DNA of 64,000 nucleotides from Myrmaecium sp. VS I D KN 1 (lineage: Eukaryota > Ascomycota > Dothideomycetes > Valsariales > Valsariaceae), in the NCBI GenBank assembly GCA_019775845.1, contig JADQAV010000028.1:124001-188000 (forward strand). The letters run 5' to 3'. The notes under the pieces are model-generated. The model saw only the letters and a program-made list of their open reading frames with translations. It ran no database searches and was not told where the DNA came from. Position numbers and translations under genes: made by a program. The stretch's first letter is position 1. Each line of letters starts with the position of its first letter. Positions 1 to 10,490 of this stretch are shown piece after piece.

Positions 1-960
1 AGTGGCATTTGGAAAGTAGTGCCCGTAGGATGTTGGAACCCAACCGGCACTGGAAGGTAATTGCCCATATGGAACAGGAGCAGAGCTAGAGACAGCTGTG
101 GAAGGATCGAGTACAGCCCCAGATGAAGGCTGAGGTTGAGAATCATATGCACCGCCATCGTAGGCACCGCCATCGTAGGTAGCAGTAGAGACAGGCTCGA
201 AGTTCACAGACGTAGAGATCTGGATAGGCGTGACGGTCGTGGTGTAAGTCGACGTCGTCAAAGAGGCACCCTTCGTGAAGTAGCTCGTAGCAACCGTCAC
301 GTACGGCGTCGGCTTTCCAGGTACGACATTGCCGTAGCTGACCTTCATCAGCTCCGTAACCTCCGTTATGGTGACCGATGTGACTTCGAATACGCAGGTT
401 AGGCCGCTTGCGGAGGCTCGCTTCTTGACGATGTAGACGCCGCGCTCCTCCTCGGTGTTGCAGCTGGAGCACTTGGTGATGAGGATGAGTTCCGTCGTAG
501 GCCAGGTAAGCGCTTGCTGATAGGCCTTCTTGTTGGCCAAAGTGATAGAGAGGGTCTTCCCTTTGGAGCAGGTAACCTCCAAGACGTAGTCGGAGTTCTC
601 CAAGCTAACTTGAGGGTACTTCATTTGAAACTCGATGGAGGCGGCGTATATTCCGGGAGCACGCTCGGCGTAGTTCAGCGTGGTTGTCGTGCATGGCACC
701 AGATTTTTGATGTCCTTGCGGTTGATGGCAGGGTTGGAGGCAGGGATGATGATTTTTTCTTTTGGAAAAGGGATGGCTTGGGCTGCAGAAGTAGGCAGCG
801 CTTGCTGGACAGAGACATCGGAGGACGTCGTAGGACAGACAGTGGTGGTTCTGGTGGTAGTGACTGTGACAGCAACTTCTTCAACCTCCGCAGAAGGAGC
901 TGATAGGCCGGTTGCGGCAAGTGACAAAAGGACAGACGACAAGAGAAGGGCGGGCTTCAT
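1..960 (-). CDS. Secreted cell-surface-type protein, DUF7029-like (3' end beyond window)
   Basis: The minus-strand frame is open from an ATG at 960 to the left edge, giving 320 codons with no stop, so only the N-terminal part is present. Residues 1-20 form a classical signal peptide (MKPALLLSSVLLSLAATGLS). A Thr/Val-rich stretch follows, then a compact region of about residues 85-185 with cysteine pairs (VPCTTTT, LEVTCSKG, TKCSSC). This resembles the N-terminal domain of fungal secreted DUF7029 proteins; that match is from memory. The rest is Ser/Thr/Pro-rich with a small tandem YDGGA repeat near residue 265, as in wall-attached glycoproteins. The likely location is secreted or cell wall. The gene is clear; the family name is tentative. 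Confidence 0.7.
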   Translation of the reverse strand, partial: MKPALLLSSVLLSLAATGLSAPSAEVEEVAVTVTTTRTTTVCPTTSSDVSVQQALPTSAAQAIPFPKEKIIIPASNPAINRKDIKNLVPCTTTTLNYAERAPGIYAASIEFQMKYPQVSLENSDYVLEVTCSKGKTLSITLANKKAYQQALTWPTTELILITKCSSCNTEEERGVYIVKKRASASGLTCVFEVTSVTITEVTELMKVSYGNVVPGKPTPYVTVATSYFTKGASLTTSTYTTTVTPIQISTSVNFEPVSTATYDGGAYDGGAYDSQPQPSSGAVLDPSTAVSSSAPVPYGQLPSSAGWVPTSYGHYFPNAT

Positions 961-3008
961 CTTGAACAAGATGAAGTCAGCTAAGCTGCTTAGGTCCGAA
1001 GGACTGAAAGAGTGAAAAGCAGCTGGGCTGCAAAAAGATCGACGATTGAGAGGATTGGCGACAGAGAATAGTACGAATAGGAAAGGCCAGCTCTCATATA
1101 ATTCTCTTTCCATACATATCCTGTATACCTTGCGATGAATCAATGCAATTATGCAGCCTCGGAAGGGCTGTAGCCTGCGGTCCGGAGGCGTGCTCAGCCA
1201 GCGCCTCCACAAGCACTGAGGTAGTTGTAGAGTGATCCAAGCCCATGTCCAGCCAGTATTGGCATTTATTTCAGGCATGTTGACAATGCTCTTGAAAGAT
1301 GGCTGTGAGGTGAAGTTGTGATAGGGCCAAAGTGGATCATCCCGTATGGAGAGGCGCTTTTAGCGAGTCAGTAACCCACGCGAGCAGGCGTCTAGAACCA
1401 GCAGCCAGGCATGCCAGGATCATCCCCATCCCGAGCTGAGGATGGCAGAGGAGAAAAGCAAGCATCATCAGACCATTTCGAGGCGGAGGTCCAAGGATTG
1501 CGGATCCCGATTCTACCAGCTCGGAATTAAGATACTTTTCAAGCTTAGTTTTAGGCCCGTACCAGGCCGTTGGTTCAGCGGGGCATCGAGATGTCAACCA
1601 TGTCACTCACAATCCTTTTACATTCGCCTCTTCGATTCCAGAGTCCGGTCCATCGATCGCCATATTCTCTCAACTCCCTGGATACGTACCCGCAGTATTC
1701 TGCCCCGTTCCCAGCCGTAGATCTTACAGATCCTCCATTTGCAATCTCGGAGCCCAACGATAGAGGTCCCACGCGATCTGCCCCTGCCAAGTCCCACGAG
1801 GCTGAACCGCTCATTTCCACACCCTACAGATAGCGGCCTGTGGCTGGCGGAGCCTTTCAGCTCTCCCTCGCTCGATACGGCGGTGACAGCGCGGTGCCAC
1901 ACGGCACACCGGTCTCAACGTGTGTAGCTTCCTCTAGTGGCCCGAGGAAACAGTCTAGACAGCAGCAGTGAGCGGAACGCTTTTTCGCCTACTCTTTCCT
2001 GTCTGGGGGTTGAAATACATTGAGGTTTTCAATTGCGTCGACGTCCTACAACGAATACAGTACGCTCCAGGTATCTGAACTTGTTATGCACTCATGGCGT
2101 GATCGTGCGGTTGGATACTGTCGGTAACTGCTCCTGTGGCTGACTTAAGACATTGAGGTTCGCCCACCGCCGCTGCTTGAAGAGGAAAAAACCCAAGGGC
2201 ACTCACGGAATAACGACTGATGGCCCAAAGGCAGATGGGAGAGCCTGACGGCTGACACAATCCAACGCTGGGACTGCTTGGAGCCTCCCATATGTCGTAT
2301 GGCGGTAGTGCCGCTGGAACAGACAACATCTCGGCCTCGCCGTTGGGAGTAGGCACCGTGCGGAATCCAGACTATCGGCGTTGATGGATGTCAGCTCGTC
2401 AGAGCTTCCGTGCTCTCGTGGCGGCGGAAGAAGCATCGGCAAGTCCAGAACTCGGGGGCGTGCGTTAAGCTGAGCAAGTCACAGGCTGATCCAAGGCCCG
2501 ACCATCCCCCAGGAGAAAATATCTTCTCTCCGACCCCTAACATCGGTACATATGCTGCTTTGCGCCGCATGGCCTGAGCGGATGTTATCACACAAAAAGA
2601 GACCTGGATAGCAAACCAAGTTACTCGTGTGGGAGGGAACGCATTTCCATGGAAGCGTCTTGAGCTGCTAAATTATCTCCTTCCTTTGCTCTGTCGCGGA
2701 GGAGTGGAAAAGAGAGACATCCCACTCCGGGAGACGACCAGATGGATAGAATTGGTTTGGAACAAGCAGTTGATCTTTTGCTTTAAAAGGCGGACGTCTA
2801 TTGGATGGCTTTAGGTTTCGGACGAGGCGGCGTTCCGACGATTTATAGACAATAAACTTCGTGCCTTAGGCAAATATCAAAGAGCCAAACCCTCGATGCC
2901 TAACGGGCCGACGTCATGCCGCTCGCTTCCTTCTATCGCATGTGAAAGTCAACCAGACCCTCAAGCACCATCTCAACATCAAACATCAGAGCTCCATGTC
3001 CGTCCATC
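961..3008. other. Intergenic, no gene recognised
   Basis: This 2 kb stretch lies between the secreted-protein gene (start at 960) and seipin (start at 3009). The short open frames in it have no recognisable protein character. It must hold the promoters of both flanking genes, which are divergent. I see no RNA gene or repeat. Confidence 0.5.
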
Positions 3009-4294
3009 ATGGCTCCTCACGAGGACGACGATGAATATGACTACGAAGAAGGCGTATTGTCTATCGTCAAAGTACCCTTTCCCACATGCCACGATCTATC
3101 ACAGGAACAGGATGCTAACCATCCCAGAACCAACTCCTCCGCCCCGTCTACGCGCTGACTTCTCCTACTGCGCTGAAGACCTACTTCTTCAGCATCCTCG
3201 TCTTCGTCACCTCCCTCATCTTCCTCGCCAGCGCCCCGATAGCCTACATCATCCTCTACAACGCCTACGTCCCTCACCGCGGCTTCACCCGTCCGGTCCA
3301 TCTCCAATACCCCTCCTCCGCACCTTCCCTGTCCAGCATCCCAACAACCTCAGAGACCGCCTTGCAAACCACCCAGCTGCCATTTCCATACGGCTTCACG
3401 CCCATCTCTCTCCCCTCCAGCGCCAACCTCTCTCCGTCGCAGCGCTACGATGTGACCGTCCATCTCGACGTCCCTCGTTCCCAACACAACGTCGACCTCG
3501 GCAACTTCATGATCTCCCTCTCCCTCCTCCAACCCGACCCATCCACTACCGCCGCCACCCCCGACAACTTCACCGTCCACGCCACTTCCACTCGCCCTGC
3601 CATCCTCACGTACCGGTCCCCCCTCGCCGAAACCGCCTACCTCCTCCCCCGCCTGCCGCTCTACTCCCTCGACCTGGGCCACGAACATGAACGCCTCTCC
3701 GTTGTCCTTTTCGAGGCATACAAGGTGCCCCGCCAGCGGAAGGACATGCCAAGCCTGGCGAAGGTGGAGCTGCTCGCGCCGCTGCAGGTCTACCAGTGTG
3801 AGGTAGAGTTCCAGGCCCGGCTGGAGGGCCTTCGGTGGTTCATGTGGCGCCACTGGATTGTCAGCGCGGTCGTGTTCAGCGCCGCGTTTTGGACGGTCGA
3901 GATGGTGGCGGCGGCTACGGCATGGGGTGTGCTAAGCGTGTGCTTTGGAGGTGCGGGTGATGACGGACATAAGGAGGACGGGGAGGCGGCGAAGACGATC
4001 AAACGGGAGGGAGACGAGGTCAGCAGTAGAATCAAAAAGGAGGAAGAGGATGAGGAAGAGACGAGGCGGTTGTTGGAGATGTTGCCGGAGGTGGAGGGGG
4101 ATGTGGAGGACGAGGGAGAGATGGTGGAAGACGGGGAGACGTTGGACCCGTTGCTCGAAGCCATGGGCGATCGGGTCGTCAGGGCTGAAGGCAGATTGGA
4201 TGTCGATTCGGGGTTGGGCACGAGTATGGAGAGTGAGAACGCGAGTGGCTCGGGAGTGGGCGTGAGGAGGAGGAAGAGCATGAGGGATGTATGA
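3009..4294 (+). CDS. SEI1: Seipin (lipid-droplet assembly protein)
   Basis: Two exons, 3009-3071 and 3128-4294, encode 409 aa. The 56-bp intron has donor GTACCC and a GCTAAC branch just before CCCAG. Seipin is an ER membrane protein that organises lipid-droplet biogenesis at ER-droplet contacts. Residues about 39-65 form a first membrane segment (TYFFSILVFVTSLIFLAS). The lumenal core contains the seipin signature RYDVTVHLDVPRS followed by GNFMISLSL. A second membrane segment lies near residues 262-292. The C-terminal cytosolic tail, about 115 residues, is very acidic and low in complexity, which is common in fungal seipins. The start was chosen because it precedes a short acidic N-tail and splices in frame to the first membrane segment. 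Codon endings switch from C to G about two-thirds along the gene. Confidence 0.9.
3072..3127 (+). other. Seipin intron
   Basis: A GT-AG intron of 56 bp, phase 0, with branch-site GCTAAC nine bases before the acceptor. Removing it joins the acidic N-terminal tail to the first membrane helix. Confidence 0.85.
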
Positions 4295-4386
4295 TGCAAG
4301 GGGGAGCTTGACGATACCCTGGTATGATGGACGTTCTCTCAAGATGATCCAGATTCGGATTTCTCGATGTGTTCTTGCTAAGCTGA

Positions 4387-4400
4387 GGGCTTATTCGGTT
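4387..4400 (+). repeat. Left terminal inverted repeat of Harbinger element
   Basis: GGGCTTATTCGGTT. It matches the complement of the right end with one difference, A versus G at position 8. Confidence 0.75.
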
Positions 4401-5389
4401 CGGTGTTGTTATTATCAGTATCTAACGCCTGATTGCACTAATAGATCGATATAGTAGTATTATTCGCTTCGTACGGTTAGGAAACGTTATTATATACGTT
4501 AATATATCGAAATAATATAATCGTTCGGTAATACTAATTAGTATTATAATATATTATTATAATCGTCTAATACTTACTTTATAAGCTATATAGTTACTTA
4601 TTATAGTTTAGATAAGGCGCTAGAATTAGTACCTTAATAACTTAACGCCGGCGGGGGGACGGCGGTAGCTAGTAGTAATATTACTAATACTTAAAGTATA
4701 TAGAACTTTTCTTATAATACTACCTTACCCTTACTACTATATCTTTACTATTAAACTTAATATTATATTAAGACCTAGAAGTAAGTAATATAAGTATTAT
4801 AAGAGCTTTAGAAGAGCTATAATATTACTTTCCCTTATAACTATTTTTAAAAGGGCCTATATACTATTAAGAGTACTATATTATAGAGCTCTTATATAGT
4901 AAGTAGGAGACTAATATAGCTATTACTAAGAGCTTTTAAAAGCTCCTTAATTATATAGGCCTTACTATCCTTAAATTTAAAGCTCTTATTAACTATTTAT
5001 AGCGATACGGCCTTAAGGATACTAAGCTTAGTACTTTATAATAGCTATTAATCTTCCTTAATATTATATATAAGAGTAGGTTAATAAGAGCTATCTAAAA
5101 CTCTTTCTAATACTCGTCGTTAATAATTAGTAGGTAAGTTATATAAGTTTATACTAAGTAATAGCTATTATTACTTATACTAAGTAAGGCTTTCTATAAC
5201 GTCTTATATATACTTATATACCTCTATAGGGACGTTATACGGCCTCTAATAGCTAGCTTCTATAATAGGCTAGTACTAAATCCTAAATTTTACTCTTTTT
5301 AAGGCGTAATTAAAACTCTTAATAAGTATTTAATTATTATTTTAGTACTAGCTAGCTAGTAGAGTATTTATTATTATTATTATAATATA

Positions 5390-5905
5390 CTTATTTAAAA
5401 TATCCTTATAGCGTATAATTTTAATATAAACTTTATATATATACTACTTAGTTATAAAGGCTCTGCGCAGGATATAGTAGTATTAAGGCTTATTATTAAA
5501 AGAAAGAACTTCTTTATTCTTCCTCTTAGCTTCTTCTTCCTTATAAATACTAGATATATTAAGAACGAGCCCTAGTTATTAACGTTATATATTTATATTA
5601 AATACTATTTAAAAGAGTAATAGTATATAACTATAAGTCTTAGTAATAAGTAGGAGCTTTTTAATCTATACTACGCGATATTTAGAAGTATAATTAAATA
5701 CTTATTTAGTATCTTAAAGTAATACTTTAAGATACTTACTATTACTAGAAGAGGATATATAGTAGAAATATAATAGTAGTTTCTACTTACTTATATAGTA
5801 CTTTATAACTAGTTTAATTATACTAGGAGGGACCCCTAGTAGGAAGCTTATAATAATAATAATAATAATAATAATAGGGACGAAGAAGAGGTATTAATTT
5901 AAGAA
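5390..5905 (+). pseudogene. PIF/Harbinger transposase remnant (DDE superfamily)
   Basis: One plus-strand frame reads through many TAG/TAA codons that look like former Gln codons (CAG/CAA changed to TAG/TAA). It keeps the Harbinger order: an NILIAYNFNINFIYIL block, then YKGSAQD (normally GSAHD, with an acidic catalytic residue), then a degraded ADAGY-type region. It continues with a KYYLKE block, ELFNLYYAIFRSIIKYLF (normally ELFNLRHASLRNVIERIF) and a final HNF-like region before an Asn/Asp/Glu tract. The match to the family is from memory but spans several ordered motifs. No functional protein is possible. Upstream parts of the gene (from about 4850) are too altered to delimit. Confidence 0.75.
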
Positions 5906-7820
5906 ATTACTTACTAAAGTACTAATTAGATAAGTTATAATAGATAAAGCCATATTATAAAAGAGTATTAAAAGTAATATAGTAAGAATTAAGAAGGATA
6001 TTTAGTTAAAGCTAGTAAACTACTAGATAAGCTATAGTAAAAGCGACGTTAACCTTATTATACCTTAATTCTACTAAAACTTATATAAGGAATAAGTATA
6101 AGAAGGTTAGGAAGCTCTCCTATAGTTATTAATTAAGGGCTTAGTAAACTATAGCAGTATTTTAAGTATTATTTTTTAAGTAATTATAGTAGGCTTAGGG
6201 CGTTAATTTTTAGTAAGATAACTATTAAATTAGTATAAATTTAAACGAGTATAAAGATATATATAGAAGAGTAATTTCTCTACTAATTTAGTAGGCTTCC
6301 GTCTTTAATAAATATATTAATAGATAAAAAGCTATCTATTAATATTCTAGAGTTATTAATTTTATATTATTTTTAAACGCCTACTACTTCTACTACTTCT
6401 ACTACTTTTACTACTTCTACTACTTCTACTACTTCTACTACTTCTATTATTTCTACTACTTTTCTAGTTATTAATAATACTATCGCGACGACGAGCGTTA
6501 AACTCTATAATTAAATTAAATAGAGGTATATTATTATCATCGCCTCGCTCCTTTATATCGTTATAAAGGATATTATTAATAAAGAAGCTTAAGAAGTTAC
6601 TATTAAGAGTAAGAAAAGCCCTAGTATTAAAGTTATCTCTAAGAGCTATTAAGATTAAACGTAACTTATAAAGCTTAAAATTAAGTAAGTAGCTTTAAAG
6701 CTTCGTAACTATAATATTAAAAGGAAGAGATAGATACTATAAAGATTACTTATACTTAACTTATAAATTAGTATAAAAGATATTAGTTAATTATCTAATC
6801 TACTTTAGTAGCTATATAATTATAGGCCTTTTTTAGTATTATTAACTTCTTAATAGCGCTCTATAAGCTACCTTATAAATACTTACTAGTTCTGCGATAC
6901 TAAATTATAAGCTTCGTTATAATATTAAGTATTAATAATATCTTCTTTATAAGTATCTTCTTAGTAAGAGTCTTTTACTTTTATTTCTTCTACTTCTTCC
7001 TCTTTATCCTCTACTACCTTTATTCTCTAAAGCTCTTCCGCGGTAGTTCGGTAGTAGTTACTAATTATAATCTTATTATTAAAAAGAATCTTAAGAAGCT
7101 TTATATACTTAGGCGGCTAATATTAGAAAATCTTCTTATCTTTATATTTAGAGTAATACGCTATTATAACTCTTAAATTAGTAATAAAAATACTAAATAA
7201 GTTATTCTAGCTCTATTTAAATACTACTTCTATATACTAATACTATTTCTTATAGATCCTCTTATAAGTATTATACTTTAACTACTTTTATTTAGTAGTA
7301 ATAATATAGCCTATCTAGTAGGCCTCTTAAACTACTTATAAAACTTTTAAAAAGATATTTTTATAGAAACCTACTACGTTTATTTAACGCGTAATATTAT
7401 TAATATAGCCTTATAAAAGAGTATTTAATATAATATCGCTCTATTTAATAGCTCTTTAAGACACGATCTAGAAGCTATAAGATATATATTTAGTAGTTAT
7501 CTAGCTAATTATTACTTATAAACTTTCTATAATATTACTTTTTTATATTAGTAGTAGATTTCCTAGTATATTAGGGTAGCTAGGGCAGCTAGAGTAGTAA
7601 GTATATATTATAATAAGCTTTATTAAAGTATTATAGGAGTATAATATATTATTACTAATATATAGAATATAGGTAGGGTTTTTCTAGGTCCTGGAAAGGC
7701 TAAAATACTATATATAAATAGCCCTGTCAGACCTAACGCGACACTCTAGTTATATTAATAGTTTGATTATATCAGTGGGCCCCCCCCCCGACCGCTCAGA
7801 CGCCCCCTCCTGATACTCGC

Positions 7821-7834
7821 AACCGAACAAGCCC
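7821..7834 (-). repeat. Right terminal inverted repeat of Harbinger element
   Basis: AACCGAACAAGCCC, read on the minus strand as GGGCTTGTTCGGTT, followed by TAA as the probable target duplication. Confidence 0.75.
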
Positions 7835-7837
7835 TAA

Positions 7838-8251
7838 GTCACTTCACCAGATCATTTTTGTCATTGCCTATTCCTATCGCAATCTCACAGTGAGTAGTGC
7901 GCCATCATGGGATTTTCTGTACGGGCCATGGTCATTGTTCATTTTCTTTCCCTTTTACCTCCGTGGAGGCTTTGTCGGCATCACGTTGAACATGTTCAGA
8001 ATAATTGCGATATCATTTCAGCTTTCATTGATCAATTTATTTAAATGTCCAAACAAAAGTTCTACCCCAAATGGGAAGTACTTCTCAACTTCTCAGTCAC
8101 AGAAATGACTTATGTCGGACAACGCAACCATACGAAAGCATGAATAACTCCAAAGCAAAAGAAAAAGCAAAAGGAACCACCTCGCCAGCAGCTCCACCGG
8201 ACTCCTCTCATTCTCCATCATTGCCTCAGGCTAAAGAATCCTCTCCGCCCT
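7838..8251. other. Intergenic between transposon and CHZ-like gene
   Basis: Ordinary base composition resumes immediately after the transposon end. It probably contains the 3' UTR of the minus-strand gene that stops at 8252. No other feature is seen. Confidence 0.5.
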
Positions 8252-8616
8252 TTAGCGCACCCTCGACGTCCCATCCTCCGGGCCCGGCAAACCCTCCTCA
8301 TCCCCCGGCTCCCGATAAGCACCCGGCTCCTTCGTCGCGCCCCGGGTCTTAATCCCCTCATTCACATCCATGCCAGCAGACTGATCGACAATCTCCTTTT
8401 CATCGCGGTCTTTCGCATCGCTAAAGTCAGCTACGGCCTGAATTCTGAGGGGGGAAAAAGGCACCCACCGAGCTGCTGGTCCGAATCAGCGATGTCGCGG
8501 TCGGCGTAGGCGCCTGCTTCGACGTTCTCGTCCCGCGTCACGGGGACGGCGCGACGGTCTTGGCCGGGCCGCATGGCGTAGGAGTCGTCGGGGGCGGGGG
8601 AGGTGTTGTCGGACAT
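8252..8616 (-). CDS. Small acidic CHZ-domain-like protein (possible histone chaperone)
   Basis: Two exons, 8616-8469 and 8409-8252, encode about 101 aa. The protein is hydrophilic and acidic. It carries a central DSDQQL then DRDEKEIVDQ segment, followed by IKTRG and a C-terminal YREPGDEEGLP. This order resembles the small fungal proteins annotated with the CHZ motif (the Chz1-type H2A.Z chaperone signature, ID-x-SNI ... RTRG), recalled from memory. The exon join is chosen on family fit: donor GTGGGT at 8468, with acceptor GCGAAAG at 8410 after a GCTGAC branch. An alternative join (donor GTGCCT at about 8462 with a TTTAG acceptor) also keeps frame and would add a few residues. The upstream leader on the coding strand is C/A-rich. 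Confidence 0.6.
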
Positions 8617-10343
8617 TTTGGGTGGTGTGGTTTGGTGTGGTTGGGAGGATGGGTGGATGGTTGATTGGATGTGGGTGATTGTTGGTTGGAGGTTGGAAGT
8701 TGGAGGTGATGGGGGTATCTGTATCTGGTGCTGGAGAAGAAGAAGGGACAGGATGGGGTGGGCGTGGATGTATATATACACGGTCTTCCCCTTGTCTTTT
8801 GATTCTCCTAAAGGCAGGTATCGTGGGAAACCAAGGGAGTGATGAGCATCTCACGTCACATCACCGGGATGCTAGAGAGGTGTGAAGCAATGCTGACATC
8901 AACGACTACAAAACGTAGAATAAAGTATTAAGGGGAATACTCTACAAAGAGCGGTAAGTTAACAAGAAAGCAGCTTTTAGCCATTTGGTTGAAGTATACA
9001 ATAATAGTGACGCAAGACACGTCCCCCAGACGCGCGAATCGCGCCAGCGGGATATGTAGACGTGAGGGAAAGTCGATGGCCATTACACTTCCTCTTTAGT
9101 CGATAGCGTATGTGACACCCGGATCTCCCCCAGACTCGCTTGTTCTCGGAATCGGAGTGGATGATGTGGTTGAAGTCATGTTCACGTTTGATGGACGTCA
9201 GGAGCGGACGGGTTGGGTTTAGCGTCAGGGTTTGCTTGTTCTTCAGCCTTGCGCCGCTTGCTCTCGATCGAGAGGGCGGGACCTGCGTGAGATCGGGTAG
9301 ATAGTGTACCCAGGGAAATGCTGATTATGTGGAAGGGCTCGTGAGTTCATTTCTATCTTCTGTTGTTCACTTGTTATTTGGATCTGATAGTCCAAGTATC
9401 TCGGAGTACAAATACGATATTATTTGAGCACTCTTGAGGCTGAGGAACGAAAATATAGCTTTTGATTCGAACTCGAGTTCGAGGTAATAGCGCCAACTAG
9501 TGATTTCCCGCGAGTACAGGGAGAAAGCTTCGAGGAATTGTCCATCGTCAGCAAACTCCCCCGGTATTCTTGTTAACTTCGAAAGGACGCCGGTATGCTT
9601 GCCGTACCTTCAATACACCTATTTCTTATAGCCCCTATCCGATCCCCGAATGATCAAGTAGGTAGAGAAAAACAGCTATCTACCCAAATCAGTCTTTGAA
9701 ATCACATGACTGAAGAAATGCAAAGAGAGCATGGAGGTAAAATGGGTGATCAGGATGATTATCTCGGAATATCTATGAAGTAAACCATAACATGAAGTAC
9801 CACAGATACATACAACAAACATGACAACCTCCTTCCGGCGACCGACAGGTCTCCATACCAGGGAAAAACTCGCCGAACCATCCATCAGACAAGCGAACCG
9901 ACCCGAAACCAACCGGACCGAACCAAACGAGCCCCCACCGGAACGAGCTCGCGGCGGCGGAAGCGGAGTTTAGGTACCTGGCGGAGTTTAGACGGAGGTA
10001 CTTTAGATCCCCGCAACCGGAACCGGAATCGGACGAAGCAAGCGGACCAGCCCGCTCTCCCGTCCGGCACTAAGTTTGCGACAGACAGATCGCTCTAACG
10101 ACCTTGTCCCTGATGTGAGAGGGGAGACCGCGCTCGGCGGGCGAAGAGCGGACAGGATGTCCCCCTCACCCCTCATCCTCCGCCCCGCCCCTTCCATCCT
10201 TCCCCCCGTTTTCCCCTGGATTTACGGTGATAAAATGGTTATTTCCGGCGCACGATGCTTTTGTACTACTTACCCATGTGGCCCGTTGACTGTACGATGG
10301 AACGAGATAGAGAGATCACGGCGTTGTCCCGGTGCTATATGCA

Positions 10344-10353
10344 TATATAAAAG
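10344..10353 (+). promoter_or_regulatory. TATA box of SDR gene
   Basis: TATATAAAAG lies 147 bp before the SDR start codon. The leader that follows contains a (CAC)n tract. Confidence 0.55.
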
Positions 10354-10398
10354 ACTCGTATCGATGCCCTTCCAGTGAATAGCAGCACTGTCACTGTC

Positions 10399-10425
10399 GC
10401 CACCACCACCACCACCACCACCACT
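10399..10425. repeat. (CAC)n microsatellite in SDR leader
   Basis: About nine CAC units in the presumed 5' leader of the SDR gene. Confidence 0.8.
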
Positions 10426-10490
10426 CCCTACAGCTCCGACAGCAGCACCAGCAATCCCTACCCAGCCAAACCCTCCTCCCCCGCACCCCC

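Larger units (their letters stand above)
4387..7834 (+). mobile_element. RIP-degraded PIF/Harbinger DNA transposon
   Basis: A 3.45 kb AT-rich block bounded by inverted repeats (GGGCTTATTCGGTT at the left, the complement of GGGCTTGTTCGGTT at the right, 13 of 14 matching). The flanking trinucleotides are TGA (left) and TAA (right), close to the TWA target duplication of this superfamily. Between about 4440 and 7690, CpA and TpG are almost absent while CpG, CpC and CpT remain, and TpA is extreme. That is the product of repeat-induced point mutation. A plus-strand DDE transposase is still readable near 5390-5905. The second half may hold the usual second (Myb/SANT-like) gene on the minus strand at roughly 6480-7560, but it is too decayed to be sure. 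The element is dead. Confidence 0.85.
8617..10490. other. Divergent intergenic region
   Basis: About 1.9 kb between the CHZ-like gene (minus) and the SDR gene (plus). It holds both promoters, a near-palindrome around 9466-9484 (TCGAACTCGAGTTCGA core) and a CAC-repeat leader just before the SDR start. No convincing coding frame or tRNA was found. Confidence 0.5.

Noticed and set aside
9466-9484. TCGAACTCGAGTTCGA palindrome resembling a tRNA B-box region
   Set aside because: No A-box, acceptor stem or cloverleaf could be built around it on either strand.
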